A DNA stretch of 64,000 nucleotides from JAWLHU01 sp049324875 (GCA_049324875.1 JBMONC010000063.1:12211-76210); one strand, 5' to 3'. Positions 33,796 through 42,812 are shown, numbered from the stretch's first letter. Notes: generated by a model from the letters alone, not told the origin. Numbers and translations: made by a program.

Positions 33796-34632
33796 TTGAA
33801 GCTTGGCTGCCACATCAGCATCAGCAAGGGGTTTGCCCAGTCGGTGGAGAACGCCTACCGCCTGGGCTGCGAGTCCTTCCAGTTCTTCACGAAGAACCCG
33901 CGGGCCTTCAAGGGGAAGGCCGCCGACCCGGGCGAGGCCGAGAGGGGCCGGGCGCTGATGGCGCAGTACGGCCTGGTGGCGGTGGCTCACGCCCCCTACA
34001 TCACCAACCTCTCCACCCCCGACCCGGCGCTGCAGGCCACCTCCATCGCCTCGCTCAAGCAGGATCTGGAGAACGCCGAGGCTTACGGAGCCGTGGGCTG
34101 TGTCTGCCATATGGGCAAGCACGTCGAGATGGGCGAGGAGTACGGCATCAGGCGGATGGTGGAGACGCTGGACATGCTCCTGGAGGAGTACACCGGCCCC
34201 TGCCTGCTGCTGCTGGAGAACACGGCGGGGCAGGGCTCGGAGCTGGGCACCACCCTGGAGCAGTGCGTGCAGGTCCGGAGTATGGTCCGGCAGCCGGAGC
34301 GGATCGGCTTCTGCTTCGACACCTGCCACGGCTTTGCCGCCGGGGCCTACCGGCCCGAGGACTGGGAGGCCTTCGTGGAGCACGCCCGGGCCATCGGCTA
34401 CTGGGAGCACCTGAAGGCGATCCACCTGAACGACTCCAAGTTCGAGTTCGGCAGCCGGAAGGACCGGCACGCCAACCTGGGCCAGGGCTTCATCGGGGAG
34501 GAGGGGCTGGCCCGCATCCTCCGCTCCAGCGCCCTGCAGGGGCTGCCGGTGCTCCTGGAGACGCCGGTGGAGACCGAGGAGGACTACCGTCCCGAGATGG
34601 AGTACGCCCGGAGCCTGATCTCGGCCAAGTAA
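33796..34632 (+). CDS. nfo: Endonuclease IV (AP endonuclease)
   Basis: A 278-residue TIM-barrel metalloenzyme that cuts DNA 5' of abasic sites in base excision repair. All the signatures are present: GCHISISKGF at the N-terminus, AHAPYITNLS, LENTAGQGSELG, GFCFDTCHGFAAG and HLNDSKFEFGSRKDRHANLG, which together ligate the three zinc ions. Start is a TTG at 33796 behind GAGGTGA. Monocistronic, followed by a GC-rich hairpin. Confidence 0.96.
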   Translation: MKLGCHISISKGFAQSVENAYRLGCESFQFFTKNPRAFKGKAADPGEAERGRALMAQYGLVAVAHAPYITNLSTPDPALQATSIASLKQDLENAEAYGAVGCVCHMGKHVEMGEEYGIRRMVETLDMLLEEYTGPCLLLLENTAGQGSELGTTLEQCVQVRSMVRQPERIGFCFDTCHGFAAGAYRPEDWEAFVEHARAIGYWEHLKAIHLNDSKFEFGSRKDRHANLGQGFIGEEGLARILRSSALQGLPVLLETPVETEEDYRPEMEYARSLISAK

Positions 34633-34636
34633 AGGC

Positions 34637-34663
34637 GGGCGGGGGCCAGATGCGCCCCCGCCC
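34637..34663 (+). terminator. GC-rich hairpin after nfo
   Basis: GGGCGGGGGC and GCCCCCGCCC-type arms pair just after the nfo stop. There is no strong T-run. Confidence 0.55.
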
Positions 34664-34690
34664 TCTCGCGCCTCCCTCCGCGACCCGCCC

Positions 34691-34718
34691 TTGTATACCA
34701 CCCGGGGTATGGTATAAT
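34691..34718 (+). promoter_or_regulatory. Promoter with CsoR/CstR-like operator in its spacer
   Basis: TTGTAT (34691-34696) and TATAAT (34713-34718) are separated by 16 bases. Almost the whole spacer is the inverted repeat ATACC-ACCCGG-GGTAT (34695-34710), which resembles operators of the CsoR/RcnR/CstR repressor family. Binding would directly block RNA polymerase. Confidence 0.75.
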
Positions 34719-34749
34719 GAAGCCAATCGCTTCCGAGGAGGAGAACGGC

Positions 34750-35745
34750 GTGTTCAAACGGATACTTACCCTGCCCAGCAGGCACCTGGCGCTCAGCATC
34801 CCCCTGGCGCTGGCCCTGGGGCTGATCATCGGCCTCCTGGTCCGGATCCCGCAGAGCCCGGCCCTCACCATGCCCGCCGTCCTGCTGCTGGTCTACCCGA
34901 TCATGATCGGGGTGCCCTGGCGGGAGGTGCTCAAGCTGGAGCCCTGGCGGCTGATGCTGATCTCCACCCTGCTCAACTTCCTGGTGATCCCGGCGGTGGC
35001 CCTGGGGCTGGGCCGCTGGCTGCTGGCGGACCACCCCGCCCTGATGGCGGGGCTGATGATCGCCTCCCTGCTGCCCACCAGCGGCATGACCATCTCCTGG
35101 ACGGTGATCAGCGGCGGCAACGTCCCGGCGGCGGTCCGCATCACCGTGATCAGCCTGCTGGCCGGCTCGCTGCTGATGCCCTTCTACCTGCTGGGGATGC
35201 TGGGGCAGGCGGTCCCCGTGGAGACCGGCCCCATGCTGGCCCGGGTGGGCATGACGGTGATCCTCCCCATGATCCTGGGCACCATCACCTACCGGCTGCT
35301 GCTGAAGCGGTACACCCCCCAGCAGTTCCAGAACCAGATCAAGCCGCTGCTCTCGCCGATCAGCGTCTGGGCGATGCTCTATATCATCTTCATGTCCACC
35401 GCCTCCCGGGCGCAGCACCTGCTGGCCGACCCGAAGGCGCTGGCCTCCGGGGCAGCCACCCTGCTGCTGCTCTACGGGGTCAACTTCACCCTCTCGACCC
35501 TGGCGGGCCGCTGGTTCCTGGACCGGGCCGACGCCTACACCCTTGTCTACACCACGGTGCTGCGCAACCTCTCCATCGCCCTGGGGATGGCGCTGGCCAT
35601 CTTTGGGGCGCAGGCCGCCTTCATTATTACGTTGGCCTTCATCCTCCAGGTCCAGGCAGCTGCCTGGTATGACAAGGCAGCCAAGCACTTCGGCTTCTTT
35701 GAGCGGGCGGTGCCGCAGCCCAAGGCCGTCGGCGGGAACGATTGA
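34750..35745 (+). CDS. BASS/ACR3-family membrane transporter
   Basis: About 331 residues from the GTG at 34750, which has GAGGAG at proper distance. The upstream ATG at 34717 falls in the -10 box and cannot be the start. About ten hydrophobic segments are visible. The conserved SLLPTSGMTISWTVISGGN region and the AWYDKAAKHF tail fit the arsenite-ACR3/bile-acid-symporter superfamily. The substrate is uncertain: arsenite or another oxyanion is possible. The CsoR/CstR-type operator in the promoter points to control by metal or sulfane sulfur instead of the usual ArsR. Confidence 0.85.
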   Translation: MFKRILTLPSRHLALSIPLALALGLIIGLLVRIPQSPALTMPAVLLLVYPIMIGVPWREVLKLEPWRLMLISTLLNFLVIPAVALGLGRWLLADHPALMAGLMIASLLPTSGMTISWTVISGGNVPAAVRITVISLLAGSLLMPFYLLGMLGQAVPVETGPMLARVGMTVILPMILGTITYRLLLKRYTPQQFQNQIKPLLSPISVWAMLYIIFMSTASRAQHLLADPKALASGAATLLLLYGVNFTLSTLAGRWFLDRADAYTLVYTTVLRNLSIALGMALAIFGAQAAFIITLAFILQVQAAAWYDKAAKHFGFFERAVPQPKAVGGND

Positions 35746-35750
35746 GCAAG

Positions 35751-35773
35751 GCGGAGGGGTGCATCCCCTCCGC
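35751..35773 (+). terminator. Hairpin after the BASS gene
   Basis: GCGGAGGGG and CCCCTCCGC pair six bases past the stop; ATTTTG follows ten bases later. Confidence 0.6.
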
Positions 35774-35838
35774 CCGTAGGATTTTGGGGGCGAAACGTCC
35801 AATATGCGAAGGGACTACTTCGTGGAGGAGTGACCCCA

Positions 35839-36543
35839 TTGTCCGCCCCCTCGTCCTCGTTTCTCCTGCCCCCTGCCACCTTTCGGGCGGGCTTCAAGGC
35901 GGCGAGCCCCATCGTGCTGGGCTACCTGCCCATCGGTTTCGCCTTCGGGGTGCTGGCCCGCACCGCCGGCCTCTCCGTCGCCGAGGTCGCCCTCATGTCG
36001 CTGACCGTCTACGCCGGCTCCTCCCAGTTCATCGGGGTGAACATGCTGGCGGCGGGCGCTGCGGCGCCGGCCATCATCTCCACCACCTTCCTGGTCAACC
36101 TGCGGCACCTGCTTCTCAGCACAGCGCTCCTGCCCTCCTTCAAGGAGAACAGGCCCTGGCAGAACGCCCTGCTCTCCTACGGCATCACCGACGAGACCTT
36201 CGCCATCAACGCCTCGGTGCTGCAGGGGCGGCCCATCGGCCCGAGCTTCGTCGCCGGGCTGCACGTCACCGCCCAGTCCTCCTGGGTACTCGCCTCCGCC
36301 ATGGGCGCCCTGGTAGGGCAGATGGCCGGCAACCACGAAGCGCTGGGGCTGGATTTCGCCCTCTCGGCCATGTTCATCGGGCTCCTGATGCCCCACCTGC
36401 GGGGCGATGGCGCCTCCCGGCGGCGGGTCGCTGCCGTGGTGGCGGCGGTGGTCGCCGTGGTGATGGCGCTGTTCGGCCTCGCCAACTGGGGGATCATCAT
36501 CGCCACGGTGCTGGCGGCCACGGTGGGGGTGATGCTGCGGTGA
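35839..36543 (+). CDS. azlC: AzlC-family branched-chain amino acid exporter subunit
   Basis: About 234 residues with five or six membrane helices. Signatures are GFKAASPIVLGYLPIGFAFG at the N-terminus, LTVYAGSSQFIGVNML, and YGITDETFAIN. The TTG at 35839 is eight bases after GGAGGAG; the GTG at 35830 overlaps that site, so the TTG is preferred. With the overlapping AzlD it exports branched-chain amino acids or analogues such as azaleucine. Confidence 0.92.
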   Translation: MSAPSSSFLLPPATFRAGFKAASPIVLGYLPIGFAFGVLARTAGLSVAEVALMSLTVYAGSSQFIGVNMLAAGAAAPAIISTTFLVNLRHLLLSTALLPSFKENRPWQNALLSYGITDETFAINASVLQGRPIGPSFVAGLHVTAQSSWVLASAMGALVGQMAGNHEALGLDFALSAMFIGLLMPHLRGDGASRRRVAAVVAAVVAVVMALFGLANWGIIIATVLAATVGVMLR

Positions 36544-36869
36544 TGACGGTGCGGCTGGAGATCCTCCTGCTCTTTGGCGGCATGGCCCTGGTCACCTACC
36601 TGCCCCGGATGCTGCCGATCGTGGTGCTCAGCCGGTTCCGGCTGCCGCCGCTCCTGCTCCGCTGGCTGGAGTTCGTCCCGGTGGCGGTGCTCTCGGCCCT
36701 GCTGGCCAGCGGCCTCCTGGTGAAGGAGAGCGCCCTGGCCCTGCCGCCGGCCCACCCCGAGCTGCTGGCGGCACTGCCGGCCTTTGCGGTGGCCATCTGG
36801 ACCCGCAGCCTGATGGGCACCGTGCTGACAGGCATCCTGGCGATGGCGCTCCTGCGCTTCCTGATGTAG
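36543..36869 (+). CDS. azlD: AzlD-family transporter subunit
   Basis: A 108-residue membrane protein whose ATG overlaps the azlC stop (TGATG), so the pair is translated together. It has VTYLPRMLPIVVLSRFRLPP, the AzlD signature, then three hydrophobic helices and WTRSLMGTVLTGI near the C-terminus. AzlD is the small partner needed for AzlC export activity. Confidence 0.92.
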   Translation: MTVRLEILLLFGGMALVTYLPRMLPIVVLSRFRLPPLLLRWLEFVPVAVLSALLASGLLVKESALALPPAHPELLAALPAFAVAIWTRSLMGTVLTGILAMALLRFLM

Positions 36870-36873
36870 ACGA

Positions 36874-36906
36874 GGCCCCACCCGGTCGAGGCCGGGTGGG
36901 GCTTTT
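36874..36906 (+). terminator. Terminator of azlCD
   Basis: GCCCCACCCGG and CCGGGTGGGGC form the stem, followed directly by TTTT. It also lies at the convergent end of comEA. Confidence 0.85.
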
Positions 36907-36917
36907 CATGCCGGGGG

Positions 36918-37613
36918 CTAGACGGTGAGATAGGGGCGGAGCCGCTTCAGGGTCTTGGGCCCGATGCCGGAGACGGCGGTCAGATCCTCCACCCGCCGGA
37001 AGGGGCCGTGCTTGGTCCGGTGCTGGACGATGGCGCGGGCGGTGGCGGGCCCGATGCCCGGCACCCGCTCCAGCTCCGCCGCCGTGGCGGTGTTCAGGTT
37101 GACCACCAGCCGCTGCGCCTCGACTGTCGAAGGTGGTTCGCTGGCCTTGACCGGCTTGTAGGTCGCCTCCCGGGCCTCCGGGGGCGGTTGGGCGGCGGGC
37201 TGCAGCTCCGCCCGGGTGTGGACGTAGATCTTGGCCCCGTCGGTGACCCGGGCGGCCAGGTTGAGCGCCCCGGGCACGCCCTCCGGCAGGGCGCCCCCGG
37301 CGGCGGCGATCGCCTCGTGGACCCGGGCGCCCTCCTCCAGGGTGTAGACGCCGGGACGCTGAACGGCCCCCTCCACATGCACCTGGATCTGCTGCTTCGG
37401 CGGGGGCGGGACCGGGGCTGGCACCGTGACGGAAGCCGGCAGCGCTTCGCCCCCATCGCTGCTCAGCGCCGGGGAGGGCGCTTCGCTGGCCAGCGCTGCC
37501 AGCTGGGCCCGCCGGTCGGCATGGTAGGCCTTCACGGAGCCCCAGGCCAGACCGACCAGGAACAGGACGAGCAGTGCGAAGGCCGCAAAGCGCGCGGCTG
37601 GACTGAACTCCAT
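36918..37613 (-). CDS. comEA: Competence protein ComEA (DNA-binding receptor)
   Basis: About 231 residues from the ATG at 37613. There is one N-terminal membrane helix (FAAFALLVLFLVGLAWG), a linker, an SLBB domain (VHVEGAVQRPGVYTLEEGA), and a C-terminal double helix-hairpin-helix (VPGIGPATARAIVQHR; VSGIGPKTLKRL). It binds incoming double-stranded DNA at the outer face of the membrane for transformation. In many Firmicutes comEA lies near leuS, as here. ComEC is not in the window. Confidence 0.93.
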   Translation of the reverse strand: MEFSPAARFAAFALLVLFLVGLAWGSVKAYHADRRAQLAALASEAPSPALSSDGGEALPASVTVPAPVPPPPKQQIQVHVEGAVQRPGVYTLEEGARVHEAIAAAGGALPEGVPGALNLAARVTDGAKIYVHTRAELQPAAQPPPEAREATYKPVKASEPPSTVEAQRLVVNLNTATAAELERVPGIGPATARAIVQHRTKHGPFRRVEDLTAVSGIGPKTLKRLRPYLTV

Positions 37614-37663
37614 CCCCCTCACCCCCAATGAGGGGGGTTCGACGTTATTCCATATTTTTCCTG

Positions 37664-38380
37664 CTAGTGGACCCGATCCTCCTCCAGCATCTGATCCGCG
37701 GGAATCAGAAGCGCCTCCAGCTTATCGACGCCGGGGATCTTGTGCATGGCGGTCTTGATCCGGCTCTTGTCCTCCCGGGTGGGAACCAGCCCCTTGACGA
37801 AGAGCACACCGGCATCGCAGTAGACCTCGAAGAGCTGGTGGTCATAGCCCATCTGGTCCAGGAGCCGCTCGGCGGCCCGGGAGACGTCGGCATCATCCTC
37901 CTTCTCCCCCTCGCCGACCTTCACCCGCAGGACCTTGACCTCCTTGACGCCGGGCACCTGCTCGGCGATCCGAACCGCCTCCCGGACATCGCCGTGGCTG
38001 CCGGCGTGGCCGACCAGCGTGACCACCCCCTTGTGGACCCGGGCGCCGATGTTCCGGTACTCCGGGAACTTGGTGATCCGCTCGGTGACCGCCGCCACCA
38101 GCTCCTTGTCGCTGAAGACCTCCTCGTTGGCCACGGTGATATCGTTCTCGATGCGGCGGACGCCCGGGATCTTCCGGACGATCTCCTCGGCCGCGGTCTT
38201 GTGGGAGAGGGCATCCACCACACCGTGGAGCCGGACCCAGCCGTCCTCCGCCGAGACCTTGATATCGATGCCCGCCGATTCGGTCTGGGTCAGAAGGGCG
38301 TCCTTGACCTCCTTCATCAGGTGGAGGTCGTGGTTGAACGGCTCCGGACGGTCCTGGTTCACACTCTGGTGCTCAGCCAT
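37664..38380 (-). CDS. Triple BON-domain protein
   Basis: About 238 residues; the ATG at 38380 is nine bases from AGGAGG. No signal peptide. Three BON modules are seen: HDLHLMKEVKDALLTQTES...GWVRLHGVVDALSHK, ELVAAVTERITKFPEY...GVVTLVGHAGSHGD, and a less regular third with AGVLFVKGLVPTREDK. BON domains usually bind phospholipid or polymers and often accompany stress proteins. A cytoplasmic location is likely here; function is unassigned. Confidence 0.85.
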   Translation of the reverse strand: MAEHQSVNQDRPEPFNHDLHLMKEVKDALLTQTESAGIDIKVSAEDGWVRLHGVVDALSHKTAAEEIVRKIPGVRRIENDITVANEEVFSDKELVAAVTERITKFPEYRNIGARVHKGVVTLVGHAGSHGDVREAVRIAEQVPGVKEVKVLRVKVGEGEKEDDADVSRAAERLLDQMGYDHQLFEVYCDAGVLFVKGLVPTREDKSRIKTAMHKIPGVDKLEALLIPADQMLEEDRVH

Positions 38381-38467
38381 CTGCATCCGCCTCCTGCTGG
38401 ATTTGCTCGGCGCTAGTCTCCCCCATTTTGCCCGGACGGAGTCGAAGGGCGCGCCCATGCAGGAAAA

Positions 38468-38489
38468 GACCGCCCTGTCGGGGGCGGTC
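38468..38489 (-). terminator. Terminator of the lipoprotein/phosphoesterase unit
   Basis: GACCGCCC and GGGCGGTC pair; on the minus strand TTTTCC follows. It lies 22 bases past the lipoprotein stop. Confidence 0.8.
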
Positions 38490-38511
38490 CTCTGCCTCTG
38501 GCAGCGGATGG

Positions 38512-39276
38512 CTACGGGGCGGGGGCAGCGCCGCCTTGAACGGCGGCCCGGGCGGCCTGGAACTCCTCCAGCGTGGCAGTCTGCACCGGTGCGGCCGGCC
38601 TGCCCGGCGACTTCAGCTGGGCGAGCAGCCCCGCCCGCTGCTCCGGGCTCAGCTGGGAGGGACCCTTCTGGATCAGCTTCTTCGTAAAGGAGTCGGAGCG
38701 GTTGGCGAAGTTCTCAGCCACAGCGGCGACCGGCCCGATCCCCCGGGCGAAGGTGAAGGTGAGCAGCTCCCGGCGGTTGAGCACGGTCAGGTTCCAGCAG
38801 TCGGCGCTCTCGCCGCCGGGGAGCGGGCAGGGCTCTGCCCGCCGGGCGAGGTGAAACCAGACGGTCTCGGCGCCGCTCTGCTGCTTCCAGACCGCCCCGT
38901 CGGTCAGGGTCGGGGGCAGGTAGCGGAGCATGACGCCGCCGCCCCTGGGGTCCAGCCGCCAGAGCCCCTCCGCGTTCCACTCCCACCGCACGTAGGGGAC
39001 GCCCGCATAAGTGGCGATCAGCGCCTGCTCTGCCTCCTCCCGCAGCCACTCCTCCGCGATCTGGACCGGCTGGGCGCCGTGGTCCTGCACCTCCATCAGC
39101 AGGTGCAGATCCTGCTGCGGCAGGAGCACCAGGAAGGGGTCGGGGGCGGGCAGCTCCAGCGGCGGGGGGCTCGGCGCCGGCGGCTCCGGCTCCTTGGCCT
39201 TCCAGAAGGGCAGGCTGCAGCCGGCCAGCAGGGCGGCGCAAAGCAGCCCGATCCAGAGCGGATGGCGGCGGAACAT
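38512..39276 (-). CDS. Hypothetical lipoprotein
   Basis: About 254 residues. The ATG at 39276 (MFRRHPLWIGLLCAALLAGC) is six bases after GGGAGGG; an ATG two codons earlier sits on that site. The lipobox ends in Cys, followed by a Pro-rich linker. The mature region has a QDLHLLMEVQDHGAQPVQIAE opening, a central domain with RGGGVMLRYLPPTLTDGAVW, and a helical C-terminus with LSPEQRAGLLAQL. No family recognised. It may be co-transcribed with the upstream phosphoesterase. Confidence 0.78.
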   Translation of the reverse strand: MFRRHPLWIGLLCAALLAGCSLPFWKAKEPEPPAPSPPPLELPAPDPFLVLLPQQDLHLLMEVQDHGAQPVQIAEEWLREEAEQALIATYAGVPYVRWEWNAEGLWRLDPRGGGVMLRYLPPTLTDGAVWKQQSGAETVWFHLARRAEPCPLPGGESADCWNLTVLNRRELLTFTFARGIGPVAAVAENFANRSDSFTKKLIQKGPSQLSPEQRAGLLAQLKSPGRPAAPVQTATLEEFQAARAAVQGGAAPAP

Positions 39277-39324
39277 GGGCATCCCTCCCCCGGTGAACCT
39301 CCCTTGTTGGACGATTCCGACCGC

Positions 39325-39837
39325 TCAGCCGTTGCGCCCGCGGGGCGGCAGGAAGCGGATCTCCGCCCGGGGCTCCCGCCCCGGCTCCAGGTGGAGCAGC
39401 CCGTAGGAGTGGCCCGGGGACCAGCGGCGCAGGTCGGTGGGGGAGCCGGGGTTGACCGCCAGGGTCCGGCCGTGCCGCTGGTTGTAGGCGCTGTGGCTGT
39501 GGCCGAAGACCACCACATCGCAGGCAGGGAACTGGGAGAGGGCCCGGGCCACCGTGTTGGCCCCCCTCCCCTCGTGGCCGTGGACCAGCCCGACGCGGAA
39601 CCCCTCCAGTTCCAGCACCCGCTGCCAGCCCCAGCGCTCCGCCACCGCCGGCGGGTCGTTGTTGCCCGCCACCGCCACCAGCGGGGCGATCCGCTCCAGG
39701 GGCTCCAACACCTGCGGGACCACCAGATCCCCGGCGTGCAGGATCAGGTCGACCCCGGCGAAGGCCTCCAGCACCTCCCGGGGGATCGCCTTTGCCCGCG
39801 CCGGGATATGGGTGTCGCTGATCAGTCCGATGCGCAC
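39325..39837 (-). CDS. YfcE/MJ0936-type metallophosphoesterase
   Basis: About 170 residues from a GTG at 39837, with GGGAGGTGG upstream. All calcineurin-like metal motifs are present: SDTHIP, HAGDLV, GNND, HGHE and GHSH. The family hydrolyses phosphodiesters or phosphomonoesters with two metal ions; physiological substrates are unclear. It lies just downstream of leuS. Confidence 0.92.
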   Translation of the reverse strand: MRIGLISDTHIPARAKAIPREVLEAFAGVDLILHAGDLVVPQVLEPLERIAPLVAVAGNNDPPAVAERWGWQRVLELEGFRVGLVHGHEGRGANTVARALSQFPACDVVVFGHSHSAYNQRHGRTLAVNPGSPTDLRRWSPGHSYGLLHLEPGREPRAEIRFLPPRGRNG

Positions 39838-39911
39838 CGAAGCCACCTCCCGCAGAAGCCACCGGGACCGCCGCACCTTTGCGTGTGGCGGTCCCGGCCG
39901 TGATAGGCCTC

Positions 39912-42500
39912 TTAGCCCTTCACCACGATGTTGACCAGCTTGCCCGGAACCGGGATCACCTTGACCACCTGCTTGCCCTCGATCAGGGCCTTCACCTTGT
40001 CGGAGGCCATGGCCACCTGCTCCATCTCGGCAGCGGTGATGCCGGCGGGCACATCCAGCCGGTCCCGCACCTTGCCGTTGATCTGCAGCACGATCTCCAC
40101 CGTCTCGGCCTTGGCGACCTCCTCGTCGTACTTCGGCCAGGGGTGCAGGTGGATCGACTCCTGGTGGCCCAACCGGGACCAGAGCTCATCCGCCAGGTGC
40201 GGGCAGAAGGGGGCGATAATCAGGATCGCCTTCTGGATCGCCTCGGCCAGGACCAGGGTCCGCAGGCTCCAGTCCTCGGCGTCCAGCTTCTCCCGGTAGG
40301 CGTAGATGGCGTTGGTCATCTCCATCAGGCCGGAGATGGCGGTGTTGAAGGCGAACCGGTCGTGCAGGTCGGTGGTGATCCGCTTGACCGTGCTGTGGAT
40401 CACCCGGCGGAGTTCCTTGTCCTCCGGGGTCAGGTTGGGCGCCGCCTTGGCCAGCCCCTCGGCGATCTCCTCCTCGGTCAGCGCCCCCATCAGGCCGGCC
40501 AGGTTGCCGGGGTGGACCGGCAGCAGCGACCGGGCGTGCTGGTAGGCGGGGAGGGCGGAGGTGACCATCCGGTAGAAGCGGTTGACGAAGCGGTAGGCGC
40601 CCTCGATGCCGGCATCGGACCAGTCAAGATCCCGCTCGGGCGGGGCGGCGAACATGATGAAGAGGCGGCAGGCGTCGGCGCCGTACTTGGCGATCATATC
40701 CTCGGGGGAGACGGTGTTCCCCTTCGACTTGGACATCTTGGAGCCGTCCTTCAGCACCATGCCCTGGGTCAACAGGGCGGCGAAGGGCTCATCGACCTTC
40801 AGGTGGCCCATGTCCCGCAGCGCCTTGGTGAAGAAGCGGGAGTAGAGCAGGTGGAGCACGGCGTGCTCGATGCCGCCCACGTACTGGTCGACCGGCATCC
40901 AGTAGTTGACGTCCTCCTGGCTCCAGGGCTGCTCGGCGTTGTTAGCGTCGGTGAAGCGGAGGAAGTACCAGGAGGAGCAGACGAAGGTGTCCATGGTGTC
41001 GGTCTCCCGCCTGGCGTGGCCACCGCAGCGGGGACAGGTGGCGTTGACGAAGCCCTGGTGCCGGGCCAGGGGCGAGCCGCCCTCGCCGGTGAAGTCCAGG
41101 TCGTCGGGCAGCCGGACCGGCAGCTGCTCCTCGGGCACCGGCTGGGTGCCGCACTGCTCGCAGTAGACGATGGGGATCGGGGCGCCCCAGGCCCGCTGGC
41201 GGCTGATCAGCCAGTCCCGCAGCCGGTAGGTGATCGTCTTTTCACCGAAGCCCTTCTCCTGGGCGTAGGCGGCCACCTTGCCGATCCCCTCCAGATTGGG
41301 GGTGCCGTCGAAGGGGCCGGAGTTGACCATCAGGCCCGGCTCTACGTAGGCCTCGGTCATCTCCTCGGCCCTCAGGCTGCCCTCGGCGTTCTGGATCACC
41401 ACCTTGATCGGCAACCCGTACTTCTTGGCGAACTCGAAGTCGCGCTGGTCGTGGGCCGGCACGCCCATGACAGCGCCTGTGCCGTACTCCATCAGCACGT
41501 AGTTGGCGATCCATAGCTGCGCCTTCTCGCCGTTGAACGGGTTGATCACGTCGACCCCCAGGTAGAGGCCTTCCTTCTCGGCCTCGTTGGAGGTGCGGGT
41601 GATCTCGTTCAGGGTCTTCATCTTCTCCTGGAAGGCGCGGATGGCGGCGGCCCGCTCCCCGTCCACCAGCCCCTGGGCGACGATCTTCTCCACGATCGGG
41701 TGCTCGGGGGCGACCACCATGAAGGTGACGCCGTAGATGGTGTCGGGGCGGGTGGTGAAGACCGGGATCTTGTCGCCGGTGGCCTCCAGGGTGAACTCCA
41801 CCCGGGCGCCCTCGGAGCGGCCGATCCAGTTCTCCTGCATGATCCGGACCCGCTCGGGCCACCCCTTCTCCAGCAGCTTCAGGTCCTCCAGCAGCTCATC
41901 GGCGTACTGGGTGATCTTGAGGAACCACTGGGAGAGGTTGTTCTTGGTCACGACGGAGTCGCAGCGCCAGCACCGGCCGTCCACCACCTGCTCGTTGGCC
42001 AGCACCGTCTGGCAGGAGGGGCACCAGTTGACCGGGGCGGTCTTCTTGTAGGCCAGCCCCTGCTTGTAGAGCTGCAGGAAGATCCACTGGGTCCACTTGT
42101 AGTAGTCCTCGCGGTAGGTGTAGACCGCCCGGCTCCAGTCGTAGGAGTAGCCCAGCTGCTTCAGCTGCTCGGTCATCTCCGCGATGTTGGACTTGGTCCA
42201 GACCGCCGGATTGGCCCCCTTCTGGATGGCAGCGTTCTCCGCCGGCATGCCGAAGGAGTCGAAGCCCATCGGGTGCAGCACGTTGTAGCCTGCCATGCGG
42301 CGGAAGCGGGCGATCACGTCCACGATGGAGTAATTGCGGACGTGGCCCATGTGGAGCTTGCCCGAGGGATAGGGGAACATGGCGAGGGCGTAGTACTTGG
42401 GCTTGCTGGGGTCGCGCTCCACCTTGTAGATGCCCTTCTCATCCCAGGTCTTCTGCCAGCGGGGTTCGGCCTCTCGGTAATCAAACCGTTCCTCTGCCAT
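39912..42500 (-). CDS. leuS: Leucyl-tRNA synthetase
   Basis: About 862 residues from the ATG at 42500, which has GGAGG upstream. The frame continues further up, but that part is the T-box leader. The class I motifs are present: MFPYPSGKLHMGHVRNY (HIGH-type) and KMSKSKGNTV (KMSKS). The large editing domain is inserted between them, with the TRPDTIYGVTFM threonine-rich segment and GTGAVMGVPAHDQRDFEFA. It charges tRNA-Leu. A Leu-specific T-box regulates it. Confidence 0.98.
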   Translation of the reverse strand: MAEERFDYREAEPRWQKTWDEKGIYKVERDPSKPKYYALAMFPYPSGKLHMGHVRNYSIVDVIARFRRMAGYNVLHPMGFDSFGMPAENAAIQKGANPAVWTKSNIAEMTEQLKQLGYSYDWSRAVYTYREDYYKWTQWIFLQLYKQGLAYKKTAPVNWCPSCQTVLANEQVVDGRCWRCDSVVTKNNLSQWFLKITQYADELLEDLKLLEKGWPERVRIMQENWIGRSEGARVEFTLEATGDKIPVFTTRPDTIYGVTFMVVAPEHPIVEKIVAQGLVDGERAAAIRAFQEKMKTLNEITRTSNEAEKEGLYLGVDVINPFNGEKAQLWIANYVLMEYGTGAVMGVPAHDQRDFEFAKKYGLPIKVVIQNAEGSLRAEEMTEAYVEPGLMVNSGPFDGTPNLEGIGKVAAYAQEKGFGEKTITYRLRDWLISRQRAWGAPIPIVYCEQCGTQPVPEEQLPVRLPDDLDFTGEGGSPLARHQGFVNATCPRCGGHARRETDTMDTFVCSSWYFLRFTDANNAEQPWSQEDVNYWMPVDQYVGGIEHAVLHLLYSRFFTKALRDMGHLKVDEPFAALLTQGMVLKDGSKMSKSKGNTVSPEDMIAKYGADACRLFIMFAAPPERDLDWSDAGIEGAYRFVNRFYRMVTSALPAYQHARSLLPVHPGNLAGLMGALTEEEIAEGLAKAAPNLTPEDKELRRVIHSTVKRITTDLHDRFAFNTAISGLMEMTNAIYAYREKLDAEDWSLRTLVLAEAIQKAILIIAPFCPHLADELWSRLGHQESIHLHPWPKYDEEVAKAETVEIVLQINGKVRDRLDVPAGITAAEMEQVAMASDKVKALIEGKQVVKVIPVPGKLVNIVVKG

Positions 42501-42539
42501 CTGTTGCGGAACCTCCTCTGTGAATAAACCGTAGCAAAT

Positions 42540-42806
42540 AAAAACGGCCCTCGCCCCAAGTGAGGGACGAGAGCCCGGTTGCTCCCGCGGTACCACCCTG
42601 CTTGGCCCCGCGCGGGGGCCCTGCTCGTGAGGCTGTAACGGGCCAGACCCGGTGCGGACTACTGGTGAGTTCACCCGCACGGCTCAGGGGCGAGAATCGA
42701 TCAGGACCCGCTGCCGCCTTGCACCCACCGGCGGCTCTCTGAAAGGGGTGGCTGATCGATGGGTCCCCATCCACGCCATTATGCCGTCTTCGCATGGAGA
42801 ATAACG
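42540..42806 (-). ncRNA. T-box leader RNA (Leu) upstream of leuS
   Basis: The T-box sequence TGGTACCGCGG is at 42595-42585 on the minus strand, followed by a terminator stem (CTCGTCCC...GGGGCGAG, about 42571-42550) and TTTTTA. Upstream in stem I an AGAGAG element (about 42741-42736) and a CTC triplet in the GATCGATTCTCGCCC region fit a leucine specifier. Uncharged tRNA-Leu should stabilise the antiterminator and raise leuS expression. Confidence 0.93.
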
Positions 42807-42812
42807 ACTAAC

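Noticed and set aside
34717..34749. Upstream ATG start for the BASS transporter
   Set aside because: This ATG overlaps the TATAAT -10 box, so it cannot be in the transcript; the GTG at 34750 has a good ribosome-binding site.
33685..35802. A 705-codon minus-strand frame over nfo and the BASS transporter
   Set aside because: Antisense to two recognised proteins; its translation is rich in Gln/Gly/Arg/His without motifs.
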